64,000 nucleotides of DNA from NCBI RefSeq assembly GCF_001509585.1, contig NZ_LNCI01000007.1:248001-312000 (forward strand). The letters are read 5' to 3'. This stretch comes from Tropicimonas marinistellae (GTDB taxonomy: Bacteria > Pseudomonadota > Alphaproteobacteria > Rhodobacterales > Rhodobacteraceae). A program made the translations under genes and the position numbers. The notes below the pieces were generated by a model. The model had not been told where the DNA came from. It made no database searches and worked only from the letters and a program-made list of their open reading frames with translations. Shown piece after piece: positions 26,240 through 34,606 of the stretch (within the stretch, counting starts at the first letter, position 1; every line of letters starts with the position of its first letter).

Positions 26240-27094
26240 ATGAGCCTCGAACGACAGGAAAAGCGGCATGGGGCGGCACTCGTCGCCCCGGCCCTTCTTT
26301 GGGCAGTCGCCTTCTTCGTGCTGCCGTTTGCCGCCATGGTGGCGATGAGCACGGCGAAGATGGTCGGGCGGGAGATCGTGCCCGGCCCGGACTTCGGCAA
26401 TTACATCCGCATCTTCACTGAGCCGCCGCTTACGCGCGCGATCTTCGTCTCGCTGGAGATTACCGCCATCGTCACGATCCTGTCGGTCCTGCTCGCCTGG
26501 CCGCTGGCCTGGATCATCGCGACCCGCGTGCCGGCGAAATGGCAGCGGCTGGCGCTTCTGCTGGCCGTCCTGCCGTTCTGGACCTCCTATGTCGTGCGCT
26601 CCTATTCCTGGGCGCTGGTGCTGGGGGAAAAGGGCATCGTAATGAACACACTGGTCGGCCTGCATATCCTGTCCGAACCGGTCCAGATCATGGCCACCCG
26701 TACAGCGACCGTGATCGGCTTCACCCATTTCTTTGTCATGCTGCTGACGCTGACGATCTATTCCAACCTCGTGCAACTCTCGCCCAATTACGCCCGCGCT
26801 GCAGAGGATCTCGGCGCATCGCGCTGGCAGGTGATCCGCCTCGTCATCCTGCCGTTGACCCTGCCGGGCGTGGTGACCGGGGCCTTTCTCACCTTCGTGC
26901 TCTGCATCGGCGATTACATCACGCCACAGATCCTCGGTGGAAATAACGAACTCACCCTGCCCCAGCTCATCATGCTCCAGCTCGGCCGGCGCGGCGATTA
27001 CCCGATGGCCTCGGCGCTGTCGGTGGTGCTGATGGCAATGGTCACGCTGGCCTATGCCGGCTGCGCCCGCTGGCTGAAGATGGACCGCGTCTGA
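26240..27094 (+). CDS. ABC transporter permease (PotB-like)
   Basis: Inner-membrane permease of 284 residues with about six helices. The N terminus is LVAPALLWAVAFFVLPFAAM and the EAA loop is AAEDLGASRWQVIRLVILPLTLPG at about 185-208. It follows the binding-protein gene by 7 nt and overlaps the next permease by 1 nt (TGATG). It pairs with the PotC-like permease in the polyamine-type importer. Confidence 0.9.
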   Translation: MSLERQEKRHGAALVAPALLWAVAFFVLPFAAMVAMSTAKMVGREIVPGPDFGNYIRIFTEPPLTRAIFVSLEITAIVTILSVLLAWPLAWIIATRVPAKWQRLALLLAVLPFWTSYVVRSYSWALVLGEKGIVMNTLVGLHILSEPVQIMATRTATVIGFTHFFVMLLTLTIYSNLVQLSPNYARAAEDLGASRWQVIRLVILPLTLPGVVTGAFLTFVLCIGDYITPQILGGNNELTLPQLIMLQLGRRGDYPMASALSVVLMAMVTLAYAGCARWLKMDRV

Positions 27095-27879
27095 TGCGCC
27101 CGCGTCTCGGCTCCCCCCTCGCCTGGATCTATCTGGCAGCGATGTTCACCTTCATCCTGCTGCCGGTGATCACGCTCGTCGTCTTTTCCTTCCAGGACGG
27201 CCGTCTGCCGGTGCCGCCCTTCAAGGGCGCGACGCTCGACTGGTACGCCAAGGTGCTCTCGGACCGCGCGATGATGGAAGCGCTCGGCAATTCGCTGCTG
27301 GTCGCCGCGCTCTCCGCCTTCGTCTCGCTGCTGCTGGGCTTTCTCGCCGCCTCCGGCCTTGCCCGCGTGCTGCTTCCGGGCTCAGTGCTGATGCGCGGGC
27401 TGCTCATCGCGCCGATGACGGTGAGCTACCTGATCATCGCGCTTGGCCTTCTGCAGATGTTCAACCAGATTGGCCTGCGGCCCTCGCTACTGGCCACCGG
27501 CATCGGCCATGTGGTGATCAACCTGCCGCTCTGCTTCGCGATCATCTATGCCGCCATCGGCGCCCATCAGCGCAACGCCCTGCGCGCCGCGCGCGATCTC
27601 GGCGCCGCCGAATGGCAGGTCCTGCTCTATGTCGCAGCCCCGATGCTCGCGCCCTCGCTGGCCGCCGCCTACTTCCTCGCCTTCACCTTCAGCTGGGACG
27701 AATTCATCATCGCCTTCCTGCTGACCCGCTTCGACGTGACGCTCCCGGTGGAGATCTGGTCCATGCTGCGCTCCGGCCTCTCGCCCGAGACCAATGCCGT
27801 GGGCTCGCTGGTCTTCCTGGTCTCCGTCCTGATCGTCGTCACGCTCGAACTATCTATCTTCCGAAAGGCCCGCAAATGA
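27094..27879 (+). CDS. ABC transporter permease (PotC-like)
   Basis: Inner-membrane permease of 261 residues. The EAA loop AARDLGAAEWQVLLYVAAPMLAPS and the typical TFSWDEFIIAFLLT segment mark PotC/PotI-type proteins. Its start overlaps the preceding stop by 1 nt and its stop overlaps the ATPase start by 4 nt. Codons here and in the following genes are very rich in C/G at third positions compared with the 30.7-32 kb region. Confidence 0.9.
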   Translation: MRPRLGSPLAWIYLAAMFTFILLPVITLVVFSFQDGRLPVPPFKGATLDWYAKVLSDRAMMEALGNSLLVAALSAFVSLLLGFLAASGLARVLLPGSVLMRGLLIAPMTVSYLIIALGLLQMFNQIGLRPSLLATGIGHVVINLPLCFAIIYAAIGAHQRNALRAARDLGAAEWQVLLYVAAPMLAPSLAAAYFLAFTFSWDEFIIAFLLTRFDVTLPVEIWSMLRSGLSPETNAVGSLVFLVSVLIVVTLELSIFRKARK

Positions 27880-28901
27880 CTGCCGATGTCCGAATCTGGT
27901 CCGTCGAGCACCGCTTCGGCGATTTCACCGCGCTGCACACGGTCGACCTCCAAATCGCCGCCGGGGAGTTCATCGTCCTGCTCGGCCCCTCGGGCTGTGG
28001 CAAGACCACGCTTCTCTCAATTGTCGGCGGTTTCCTCTCGCCAAGCGAAGGCCGGGTGCTGATCGGCGGCGAGGACATGACGTTGGTGGCGCCCAAGGAC
28101 CGCCCGACAACGACAATGTTCCAGGATTACGCGCTCTTCCCGCATATGTCGCTGGAGGCCAATGTCGGCTTCGGCCTACGCATGCGCGGCGTGGGGCGCC
28201 GGGAGCGGCGGGAGAAGGCGCTGGAAATGCTCGACATGGTCGGGTTGGCCGACAAGGCGGCCCGCCGCCCGCATGAGCTTTCCGGCGGCCAGCGGCAGCG
28301 CGTGGCGCTCGCCCGCGCGCTCGCCGTCTCGCCCGATGTGCTGCTGCTCGACGAACCCCTCGGTGCGCTCGATCTCAAGCTCCGCCGGCAGATGCAGCTT
28401 GAGCTCAAGGAAATCCAGCGCCGTGTCGGCACCACCTTCATCCATGTCACCCATGACCAGGAGGAGGCGATGGCCGTGGCCGACCGCATCGTGGTGATGA
28501 ATCACGGCCGGATCGAGCAATGCGGCACGCCGGAGGAGGTCTATCTCAGCCCGCGCACGCTCTTTGCCGCGGGTTTCATGGGCGAGATGAACCGCCTGCC
28601 CGTCACGCCCGAGGGCTCTGGCCTCGCTTCCCCCCTCGGCCCGCTGGCGCTCGCGCCGCAGACCGGCGCGCTCTGCCTGCGCCCGGAGGATATCGGCCTT
28701 GAGGGAGATTTCTCCCTCGGCCGCGCACGGCTCTCCGAGGCCGCCTTTTTCGGCTCCCATCACCGCTGCCACTTCACCCCGCTCGCCGCGCCGGAGCTGC
28801 GCCTCATCGCCCATCTGCCGCAGGGCGCGCATCCCGAAATCGGCGCCGAGGTCGAGCTTTTCGCCCGCAACCCCATCATCCTCCCCGAGGCCGCCGCATG
28901 A
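27876..28901 (+). CDS. ABC transporter ATPase (PotA-like)
   Basis: ATPase of 341 residues energising the polyamine-type importer. Walker A GPSGCGKTT, the Q-loop FQDYALFPHM, the signature LSGGQRQRVALARA, Walker B LLLDEPLGALD and the switch His in VTHDQEEA are all intact. A C-terminal TOBE-like domain follows (LCLRPEDIGLEG). ATG 27876 overlaps the permease stop (ATGA); the much longer open frame upstream overlaps the permease gene and is a shadow. Its stop overlaps the MBL gene by 4 nt. Confidence 0.92.
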   Translation: MTADVRIWSVEHRFGDFTALHTVDLQIAAGEFIVLLGPSGCGKTTLLSIVGGFLSPSEGRVLIGGEDMTLVAPKDRPTTTMFQDYALFPHMSLEANVGFGLRMRGVGRRERREKALEMLDMVGLADKAARRPHELSGGQRQRVALARALAVSPDVLLLDEPLGALDLKLRRQMQLELKEIQRRVGTTFIHVTHDQEEAMAVADRIVVMNHGRIEQCGTPEEVYLSPRTLFAAGFMGEMNRLPVTPEGSGLASPLGPLALAPQTGALCLRPEDIGLEGDFSLGRARLSEAAFFGSHHRCHFTPLAAPELRLIAHLPQGAHPEIGAEVELFARNPIILPEAAA

Positions 28902-29626
28902 GCCGCATCCCGCCCAAGGACTGGTACCGCCTGCGCCATGTCGGCGACGGGCTCACCTGGATCGACGAGCCGCATATCCAGGAATTCTACCGCTGCAATA
29001 TCTGGCATGTGCGCGGTCGCGACCGGGATATGATGGTCGATAGCGGCATGGGCGTGGTCTCGCTGCGCGAATGGGTGCCGCTGGTCTCCGAACGCCCGCT
29101 CGACGCGGTGGCCAGCCACACCCATTTCGACCATATCGGCTGCCACCACGAATTCCCCGACCGGCTCTGCCACCGATGCGAGGCCGAGATCCTGGCCCGG
29201 CCCACCCGCGCCAACACGCTGGCCGACCCTTACGTGACCGACGAGATCTTCGACGCGCTGCCGGATGTGCCCTATTCCTCCACCCGCTATGCGGTGAAGG
29301 GCGCGCCGGCCACCCGCATCCTCGAAGACGGCGATGCGATCGACCTTGGCGACCGCCGTTTCGAGGTGATCCACACGCCCGGCCATTCCCCGGGCGGCAT
29401 CGCGCTCTGGGAGGCCGCGACCGGCATCCTGATCGCGGGCGATATCGTCTATGACGGGCCGCTGATCGAAGACACCTACCATGCGGATGCCGCCGACTAT
29501 ATCCGCTCCATGCAGCGACTGGCTCGCCTGCCGGTCCGCATCGTGCATGGCGGCCATTTCCCCTCCTTCTCCGGCCAAAGACTGACCGAGATCATTACCG
29601 GCTGGCTCCGGGAAAAGGGCCTCTGA
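28898..29626 (+). CDS. MBL-fold metallo-hydrolase
   Basis: Metallo-beta-lactamase-fold hydrolase of 242 residues. The metal motif is SHTHFDHIG, with later ligands in IHTPGHSPGG, IAGDIVYDGP and VHGGHFPSF. No signal peptide. It is translationally coupled to the ATPase gene (ATGA) and followed 27 nt later by the ureohydrolase gene. Its position between importer and guanidino hydrolase suggests it acts on the imported compound or its product, perhaps a lactam or ester, but no precedent I know assigns this role. Confidence 0.85.
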   Translation: MSRIPPKDWYRLRHVGDGLTWIDEPHIQEFYRCNIWHVRGRDRDMMVDSGMGVVSLREWVPLVSERPLDAVASHTHFDHIGCHHEFPDRLCHRCEAEILARPTRANTLADPYVTDEIFDALPDVPYSSTRYAVKGAPATRILEDGDAIDLGDRRFEVIHTPGHSPGGIALWEAATGILIAGDIVYDGPLIEDTYHADAADYIRSMQRLARLPVRIVHGGHFPSFSGQRLTEIITGWLREKGL

Positions 29627-29653
29627 GCCCGACCGACACGAAAGGATCGCCTC

Positions 29654-30643
29654 ATGAGCGACAGCAAATTCAACCAGCCGCTCAGCGGCAATGCCATGCC
29701 CCGCACCGGCGGGCCGGCCACCATGATGCGCCTGCCGAGCCAGGAGACGGCAGAGGGGCTCGATGTCTGCTTCCTTGGCATCCCGATGGATATCGGCACC
29801 TCGAACCGCCCCGGCACCCGGCTCGGCCCGCGCCAGATCCGCGACGAGAGCCGCATGATCCGCCCCTATAACATGGCCACCGGCGCCGCCCCGTTCGAAC
29901 ATCTACAAGTGGCCGATATCGGCGACGTGCCGATCAATCTCTTCGACCTGAAGAAATCGGTCGAGATCATCGCCGGCCACTACCGCGAGGTCCTCTCCCA
30001 CGGCGCGCTGCCGCTCACGCTGGGCGGCGATCACACGCTCACCTGGCCGATCCTGCGCGCGATGGCGGAAAAACACGGGCCCGTGGCGCTGATCCATGTC
30101 GATGCCCATTCCGACACCAATGAGGAAATGTTCGGCGAAACCGCCGCCCATGGCTGCCCCTTCCGACGCGCCTGGGAGGAGGGGTGCCTGCTGAACGACA
30201 AGGTCTTCCAGATCGGCCTGCGCGGCACGGGCTACGCCGCCTATGATTTCGACTGGGGCCGCTCCCAGGGCTGGACCGTGATCCAGGCCGAGGAGTGCTG
30301 GCACAAATCGCTCGCCCCGCTCATGGCCGAGATCCACAAGAAGATCGGCGATGCCCCGGTCTATCTCTCCTACGATATCGACAGCCTCGACCCGGCCTTC
30401 GCGCCGGGCACCGGCACCGTCGAGGTGGGCGGGCTGACGACGATGCAGGGGCTTGAGATCATCCGCGGCTGCGCCGGGCTCAACCTGGTCGGCGGCGACC
30501 TCGTCGAGGTCTCCCCGCCCTATGATCCCACCGGAAATACTGCCGTTATCGCGGCGAATTTCCTTTACGAGATGCTTTGTGCATGTATTTCCGCGCGCAC
30601 ACGCGCGGCAGCGGTGGCGACAGGAGTTGCGCCTTCCGAGTGA
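29654..30643 (+). CDS. Ureohydrolase, guanidinobutyrase-like
   Basis: Mn-dependent ureohydrolase (arginase/agmatinase superfamily), 329 residues, hydrolysing a guanidino group to urea and an amine. Metal motifs: GGDHT (124-128), HVDAHSD (148-154), DIDSLDP (241-247). From memory it resembles Pseudomonas 4-guanidinobutyrase GbuA more than agmatinase (start FNQPLSGNAMPR, MIRPYNMATGAAPF, and VEVSPPYD with TGNT later). The product would be 4-aminobutyrate. GAAAGGA precedes the ATG. After about residue 309 the tail (ISARTRAAAVATGVAPSE) does not look like the family's ending and lies on a small hairpin (30591-30608), perhaps a recombination scar. Confidence 0.87.
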   Translation: MSDSKFNQPLSGNAMPRTGGPATMMRLPSQETAEGLDVCFLGIPMDIGTSNRPGTRLGPRQIRDESRMIRPYNMATGAAPFEHLQVADIGDVPINLFDLKKSVEIIAGHYREVLSHGALPLTLGGDHTLTWPILRAMAEKHGPVALIHVDAHSDTNEEMFGETAAHGCPFRRAWEEGCLLNDKVFQIGLRGTGYAAYDFDWGRSQGWTVIQAEECWHKSLAPLMAEIHKKIGDAPVYLSYDIDSLDPAFAPGTGTVEVGGLTTMQGLEIIRGCAGLNLVGGDLVEVSPPYDPTGNTAVIAANFLYEMLCACISARTRAAAVATGVAPSE

Positions 30644-32116
30644 CCGGTTGTCGGTGAGCATTGTCAGAAATGGCGGCCGTGCTTGATGGTCGATCGAGCG
30701 CTCGGCACCGTGCGGTGTATCCCAATCATGTCTGGTCCCGCGACAACGTTCATGTCCCGACCTTGGAAAAAGGGGGCTCTGGCCGATGCTGACCCGAGAC
30801 GAGCACAGCCGGGACGGATTGGCGATCAAGTCTAATCGCAAACTGAATGCGAATCTCGTGTTGGATCTACCGCAGGGTCGCCAACGTGGAGACGGCCATT
30901 GCGCCATACTTTTTCATGGGCTCTTGACGATTCGCTTTCGCCAAATTGATCTATGTCAGTTCGACGGCCATTCAACAGACTGTTTCGGAGACTGCGCTAG
31001 ACCACACCCATAAGGGATGCTAATGTTCTATTAGTTGATGTGATTTAATGAGTTCGCTGAGTTGTAAGGCGTCCAATTTTTGAAGCGCAAGTCGGTGTGG
31101 GGCGTTTGACAGGGTTTTGGGTTGAACGCGGCGGGTGTGCACGAAAAACTAGGGGGTCGCAAAATGCGACCCCCGATTTGGACTTTGATGCGTGTGTCCG
31201 CTGGAACTAGGACGTATTGGTGTTCAGGTTCCCTTTTGGAGTGAGTGTGTGTAGTCGTGTGTGTGTGTGTAACGAGTAATGCCAGTCAATTAAGGCATTG
31301 AAGTGGAAGAATCGGAGCCGGATTGTGGCAGTCCGGTTTGCAGAATTGCCTCGAGCCCGCACTTCGTAAGAACTAAATGCACTCACAGATTTCTTGCCAG
31401 CAACAAAGCTGTTCGATTGTTCGGCGCGTTCTATTGGTGATCAATTGACGGCGACGTCGCGCGACTTCTACGTGGCCGTTGGGTTCCGGTGAAGAACACC
31501 ACCTCCACCGGTACAACGGAAAGACCGAAAAAGGCGGTTCAATCGGCAACCTGCCCTCGCAAACGATGCTGGCGGGGCGCACGGGCTTTTCTTCCTGCAC
31601 CTCTTCAACCAGCGCGGGCGACGAGATGCTCCGTGTCTCGGCTCTAGATGCTCGCAAGCACGACATTCGCACAGCGTCTTTCCACCGGCGCACAGTTGGA
31701 AGCATCACGTCACCCTCTGCTCCCCAAAGGTTCGAACGATGCCGTTTAGGTCGTCGTCCCAGGGCGTTTCCGTGGCGGATGCTGATGGTTGCCGCTTCCC
31801 TGCGACGGTCAGGATGAGTACTGGCATCATGCAGACAGTTCCGGAGCCGCGCGGAACTCATCGACCCCCACATGCCTCCCGAAGAAAAAATATTCAATGA
31901 TATTAATGATCTACTCGGGAACTGGCCCCGCAGATTAATCAACGCGCAGTCTTGGAACGCCGTGGCGCTACGATTAAACTGTATCCGGAATGGAAACGGG
32001 TTTGGTTGATGGCGTCTTGATCACGGATATGGAATGCCGGTTCTCGTGGCCACACCACCCCAACTGATGCGATCCGGTCGCTCGCTGATCGAGGAACTCA
32101 AACAGGTCAGGACGAA
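30644..32116. other. Gene-poor region with hairpin and GT-rich tract
   Basis: About 1.5 kb with no convincing gene. It has lower GC than its neighbours, a perfect hairpin at 31152-31174 and a GT-repeat tract at 31241-31271 (runs of GTGTGT). A 189-codon minus-strand frame at 31373-31942 is Arg-rich, lacks family motifs and a good ribosome site, and is probably spurious. This looks like a boundary between gene modules. Confidence 0.55.
31152..31174 (-). terminator. Perfect 10-bp hairpin, terminator-like on the minus strand
   Basis: GGGGGTCGCA and TGCGACCCCC form a perfect 10-bp stem with a 3-nt AAA loop. Reading the minus strand, it is followed by TAGTTTTT, as in a Rho-independent terminator. 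No minus-strand gene with clear support ends here, so it may be a relic or serve an unrecognised transcript. Confidence 0.4.
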
Positions 32117-32920
32117 ATGCGCAACGGCGTTGATCATGAGTTAGTGAACGGCTTCGTACGGGAGAATTTCGGCGTTCAAGGGACGCTCCGGCTGCATCGG
32201 GCCGCCCTCGGAGGGGACCTGCTTGCCGCGCCCCTCAACGTGATGCTCGCACCGATCTTCCTTTGTTCCCGACTGACCGCCCTGTTGCTGGCTGCCGTCG
32301 GGCTTCGCCGTTCCAGTCGTTGGCTCCTGAGCCAGCCGATCTTTCTCCACTCGGCGGTCGCGCGCGCTGTGGAGAAGAGGATCGAGACCGATTTGCTAGC
32401 ACCGAGTTCCCCGCATTGCGCAGCGTTGAGCGACCGCCAGAGGCGGCTGTTGCGCGACTATACCAGTGTCCGGACGTCCGTGGCGGAGATCTTCACGACA
32501 GTGGTTGTCCTCACACTCGGGTACTTCCTGTTCCGGAATCCGACGCCTGGAATCCTCTCGCTGACACCGTTCGTCTCCGACTACATGACGCAGTCTTCGG
32601 CCGTAGCGGGTTTTCCGCTCGGCCAGAGCCTTGGGCATCTGTGGTACGCGGTCTTCCCGCCGGAACGTTCCGCGAGCTATGTACTCATGGTTGGCGTGGG
32701 GCTTGCGTTGGTTGCCTCGTTTGTCACGACCTTCGCCGGAATCATCGCCGACCCCGTTCAGGCGAGCCTTGGCATCCATCGAAAGCGCCTGGCGCGCTTG
32801 TTGGAAGATCTCGCCGCCAACGATGCGGCAGGGCCGGTGCTGGCACGCGAACACGCCATTGCGCGGGTCGCAGACGTCACCGACGCGGTGGTGAGCCTTT
32901 TCCGGATGATACGCCCATGA
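32117..32920 (+). CDS. Membrane protein of unknown function (DUF6635-like)
   Basis: Predicted inner-membrane protein of 267 residues. The N-terminal segment (VNGFVRENFGVQGTLRLHRAALGGDLL) is followed by a hydrophobic helix pair (about 38-65), a polar linker, a helix around 122-142 and a strong C-proximal helix around 185-215. I recall similar proteins in Rhodobacterales annotated as a domain of unknown function, probably DUF6635, but am unsure of the number. It is 49 nt upstream of the HAD phosphatase gene on the same strand, so the pair may be co-expressed. Confidence 0.72.
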   Translation: MRNGVDHELVNGFVRENFGVQGTLRLHRAALGGDLLAAPLNVMLAPIFLCSRLTALLLAAVGLRRSSRWLLSQPIFLHSAVARAVEKRIETDLLAPSSPHCAALSDRQRRLLRDYTSVRTSVAEIFTTVVVLTLGYFLFRNPTPGILSLTPFVSDYMTQSSAVAGFPLGQSLGHLWYAVFPPERSASYVLMVGVGLALVASFVTTFAGIIADPVQASLGIHRKRLARLLEDLAANDAAGPVLAREHAIARVADVTDAVVSLFRMIRP

Positions 32921-32969
32921 GGTTGCGAGACATCGGAAAAGAGGCGCAGGGGGGCGCATCGGATTCGAC

Positions 32970-33740
32970 ATGATTGGCGGCGTCTTGCTCGACATTTCCG
33001 GGGTTCTCTACCAGGGTGAGAGGCCCATAGCCGGTGCCGTCGACGCCGTGGAGCGACTTCGGGAATCGGGAATCCCAATCCGGTTTCTGACCAACTCGAC
33101 CCGACGACCAAAGCGTACCATCGTGAGAAAACTGAATGTGCTCGGTTTTGACGCCGGCGACGACGAGGTGCTGACGCCTGCGGCGGCGGCCTGCACCTGG
33201 CTGAATGCGCACGGCTTCAGCCCGCACCTTTTGGTTCACCCCGACCTTGAGGAGGATTTCTCAGATTGCGTCGGCGCGGCGTCCAAGGCCATCGTTATCG
33301 GAGATGCTGCCGAGTACTTCAGCTACGAACGGCTGAACGCTGCCTTCCGGGAATTGGTGGCCGGCGCGCCCCTGCTCGCATTGGCAGCAAACAGGGTCTT
33401 CCGTGACACGGATGGTGAGCTGAGCCTTGATGCCGGCGCCTTCGTGCGTGCGCTGGAATATTCCAGCGGGACAGAAGCCCTCATTCTCGGAAAGCCCGAA
33501 CGGTCGTTTTTCCGGGCAGGAACCGACAGCCTCGGTTGCGCGCCGTCTGACGTGGCAATGGTGGGAGACGACGCGGAAAGCGACGTGGCAGGCGCCCTGT
33601 CAGCCGGCATTGGCATGGGTATCCTCGTGCAAACCGGGAAATACCGAGAGGGAGACGAGAACCGGTTTGGTCCGGCACCGACCTCCGTCGCAACGGACAT
33701 CGCCGAAGCCGTGGATACTATTATTGCAGCCAGCCGCTAG
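32970..33740 (+). CDS. HAD-IIA phosphatase, LHPP-like
   Basis: HAD-superfamily hydrolase, subfamily IIA, 256 residues. It closely follows the LHPP family (phospholysine/phosphohistidine inorganic pyrophosphate phosphatase): motif I reads GVLLDISGVLY, with Ser in place of the usual second Asp, as in LHPP. Motif II is FLTNSTRRP, a Lys lies in ILGKPERSFF, and the acidic motif IV is MVGDDAESDVAGA. The cap domain covers about 85-175. LHPP-type enzymes dephosphorylate pyrophosphate or phospho-amino-acid-type substrates in vitro; the bacterial role is unclear. It overlaps nothing and follows the membrane protein gene. Confidence 0.85.
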   Translation: MIGGVLLDISGVLYQGERPIAGAVDAVERLRESGIPIRFLTNSTRRPKRTIVRKLNVLGFDAGDDEVLTPAAAACTWLNAHGFSPHLLVHPDLEEDFSDCVGAASKAIVIGDAAEYFSYERLNAAFRELVAGAPLLALAANRVFRDTDGELSLDAGAFVRALEYSSGTEALILGKPERSFFRAGTDSLGCAPSDVAMVGDDAESDVAGALSAGIGMGILVQTGKYREGDENRFGPAPTSVATDIAEAVDTIIAASR

Positions 33741-34606
33741 TCGCCGACCGTCGCGATGCGATCGACGATCGTTCCCATGCTTGAGGTTTCTCTCAATGCA
33801 AGCATGGCTCGACACCGGGATTGTGGGCCGCGACGCGATCCGGGAGAGCGCGGTTTGGCGGGGACTCGCTGTGGACTCGGAGTAGGCCTAGCCCCCCCGC
33901 AAGCCACCGCCAGGCCCTGCACCCGTCGGGATGAGCGGCGCGGCAGTCGTCCCAACCGTCGTCAGCCGCACACTGCTCAACAGGAACGTGCTTCGGCCAG
34001 TGCGGCTTGCGGCTGGCATGTCGAACGCCGGATAGGCCAACCCGTGTCGGCGCATGCCGATAGGCAGCACTGTGGCTTGCATTGCGCGCCATGGTCCCCG
34101 AGCTGTGTTGGGTCGCGAGCATTTCCCAAACGACGGTCGATGGGCACGAGATCATGGATCCCCTCGGATCGGTACGTGCCCTTCGTCGCGCGTCATGACT
34201 TCGTCGTAACAGCAATCGCCATGGAGCGACCGAACCGGGTCTCCGCAAGATGCAGTGTCGCGGTAGAGTAGTGCCGTCGGCTGAAGCCTGCCCGGCACCC
34301 GAAGTCCCGGTCGCGCGACCAACCGATTGTGGCGCGCAGTGTACGATTCCGGGCGCTGCGCCGCAAATTTACGTAGCGGGAGGTACAAACTGGCGGCACG
34401 GTCATCATTCGAACAAGATCCTCTGAAACTCCATAAAAACAAGGCCTGCGCCGGTCGCAGGAGGCGCCATCCCGAGCGCGAACGAATTGCAGCCGGTAAC
34501 GGCACCGAGAACGATTGCTTCGAAAGAGAGAGCCCATGGCCAGAACGTCTTTCCCGTGCATGCAGTCTCTACGGTACAGGTGGTCGCCCAGAACGGAGCC
34601 GCTGCC
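33741..34606. other. Intergenic region without recognisable gene
   Basis: About 0.87 kb between the HAD phosphatase and the chosen GMC start. Short frames on both strands are Arg/Pro-rich and unconvincing. The GMC reading frame is open back to 34487, so part of this stretch could be N-terminal coding sequence. Confidence 0.45.

Noticed and set aside
31241-31271. GT-rich tract considered as a tandem repeat or CRISPR-like array
   Set aside because: It is a short simple-sequence run without spaced repeats; no array structure exists.
31720-31745. GGTTCGAAC resembling a tRNA T-loop
   Set aside because: The flanking bases do not pair as a T-stem and no acceptor or anticodon arms can be placed.
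31373-31942. Minus-strand open frame of 189 codons in the gene desert
   Set aside because: It has Arg-rich random-looking composition, no good start signal, no recognised domain and no partner gene. Kept only as a remark in the intergenic entry.
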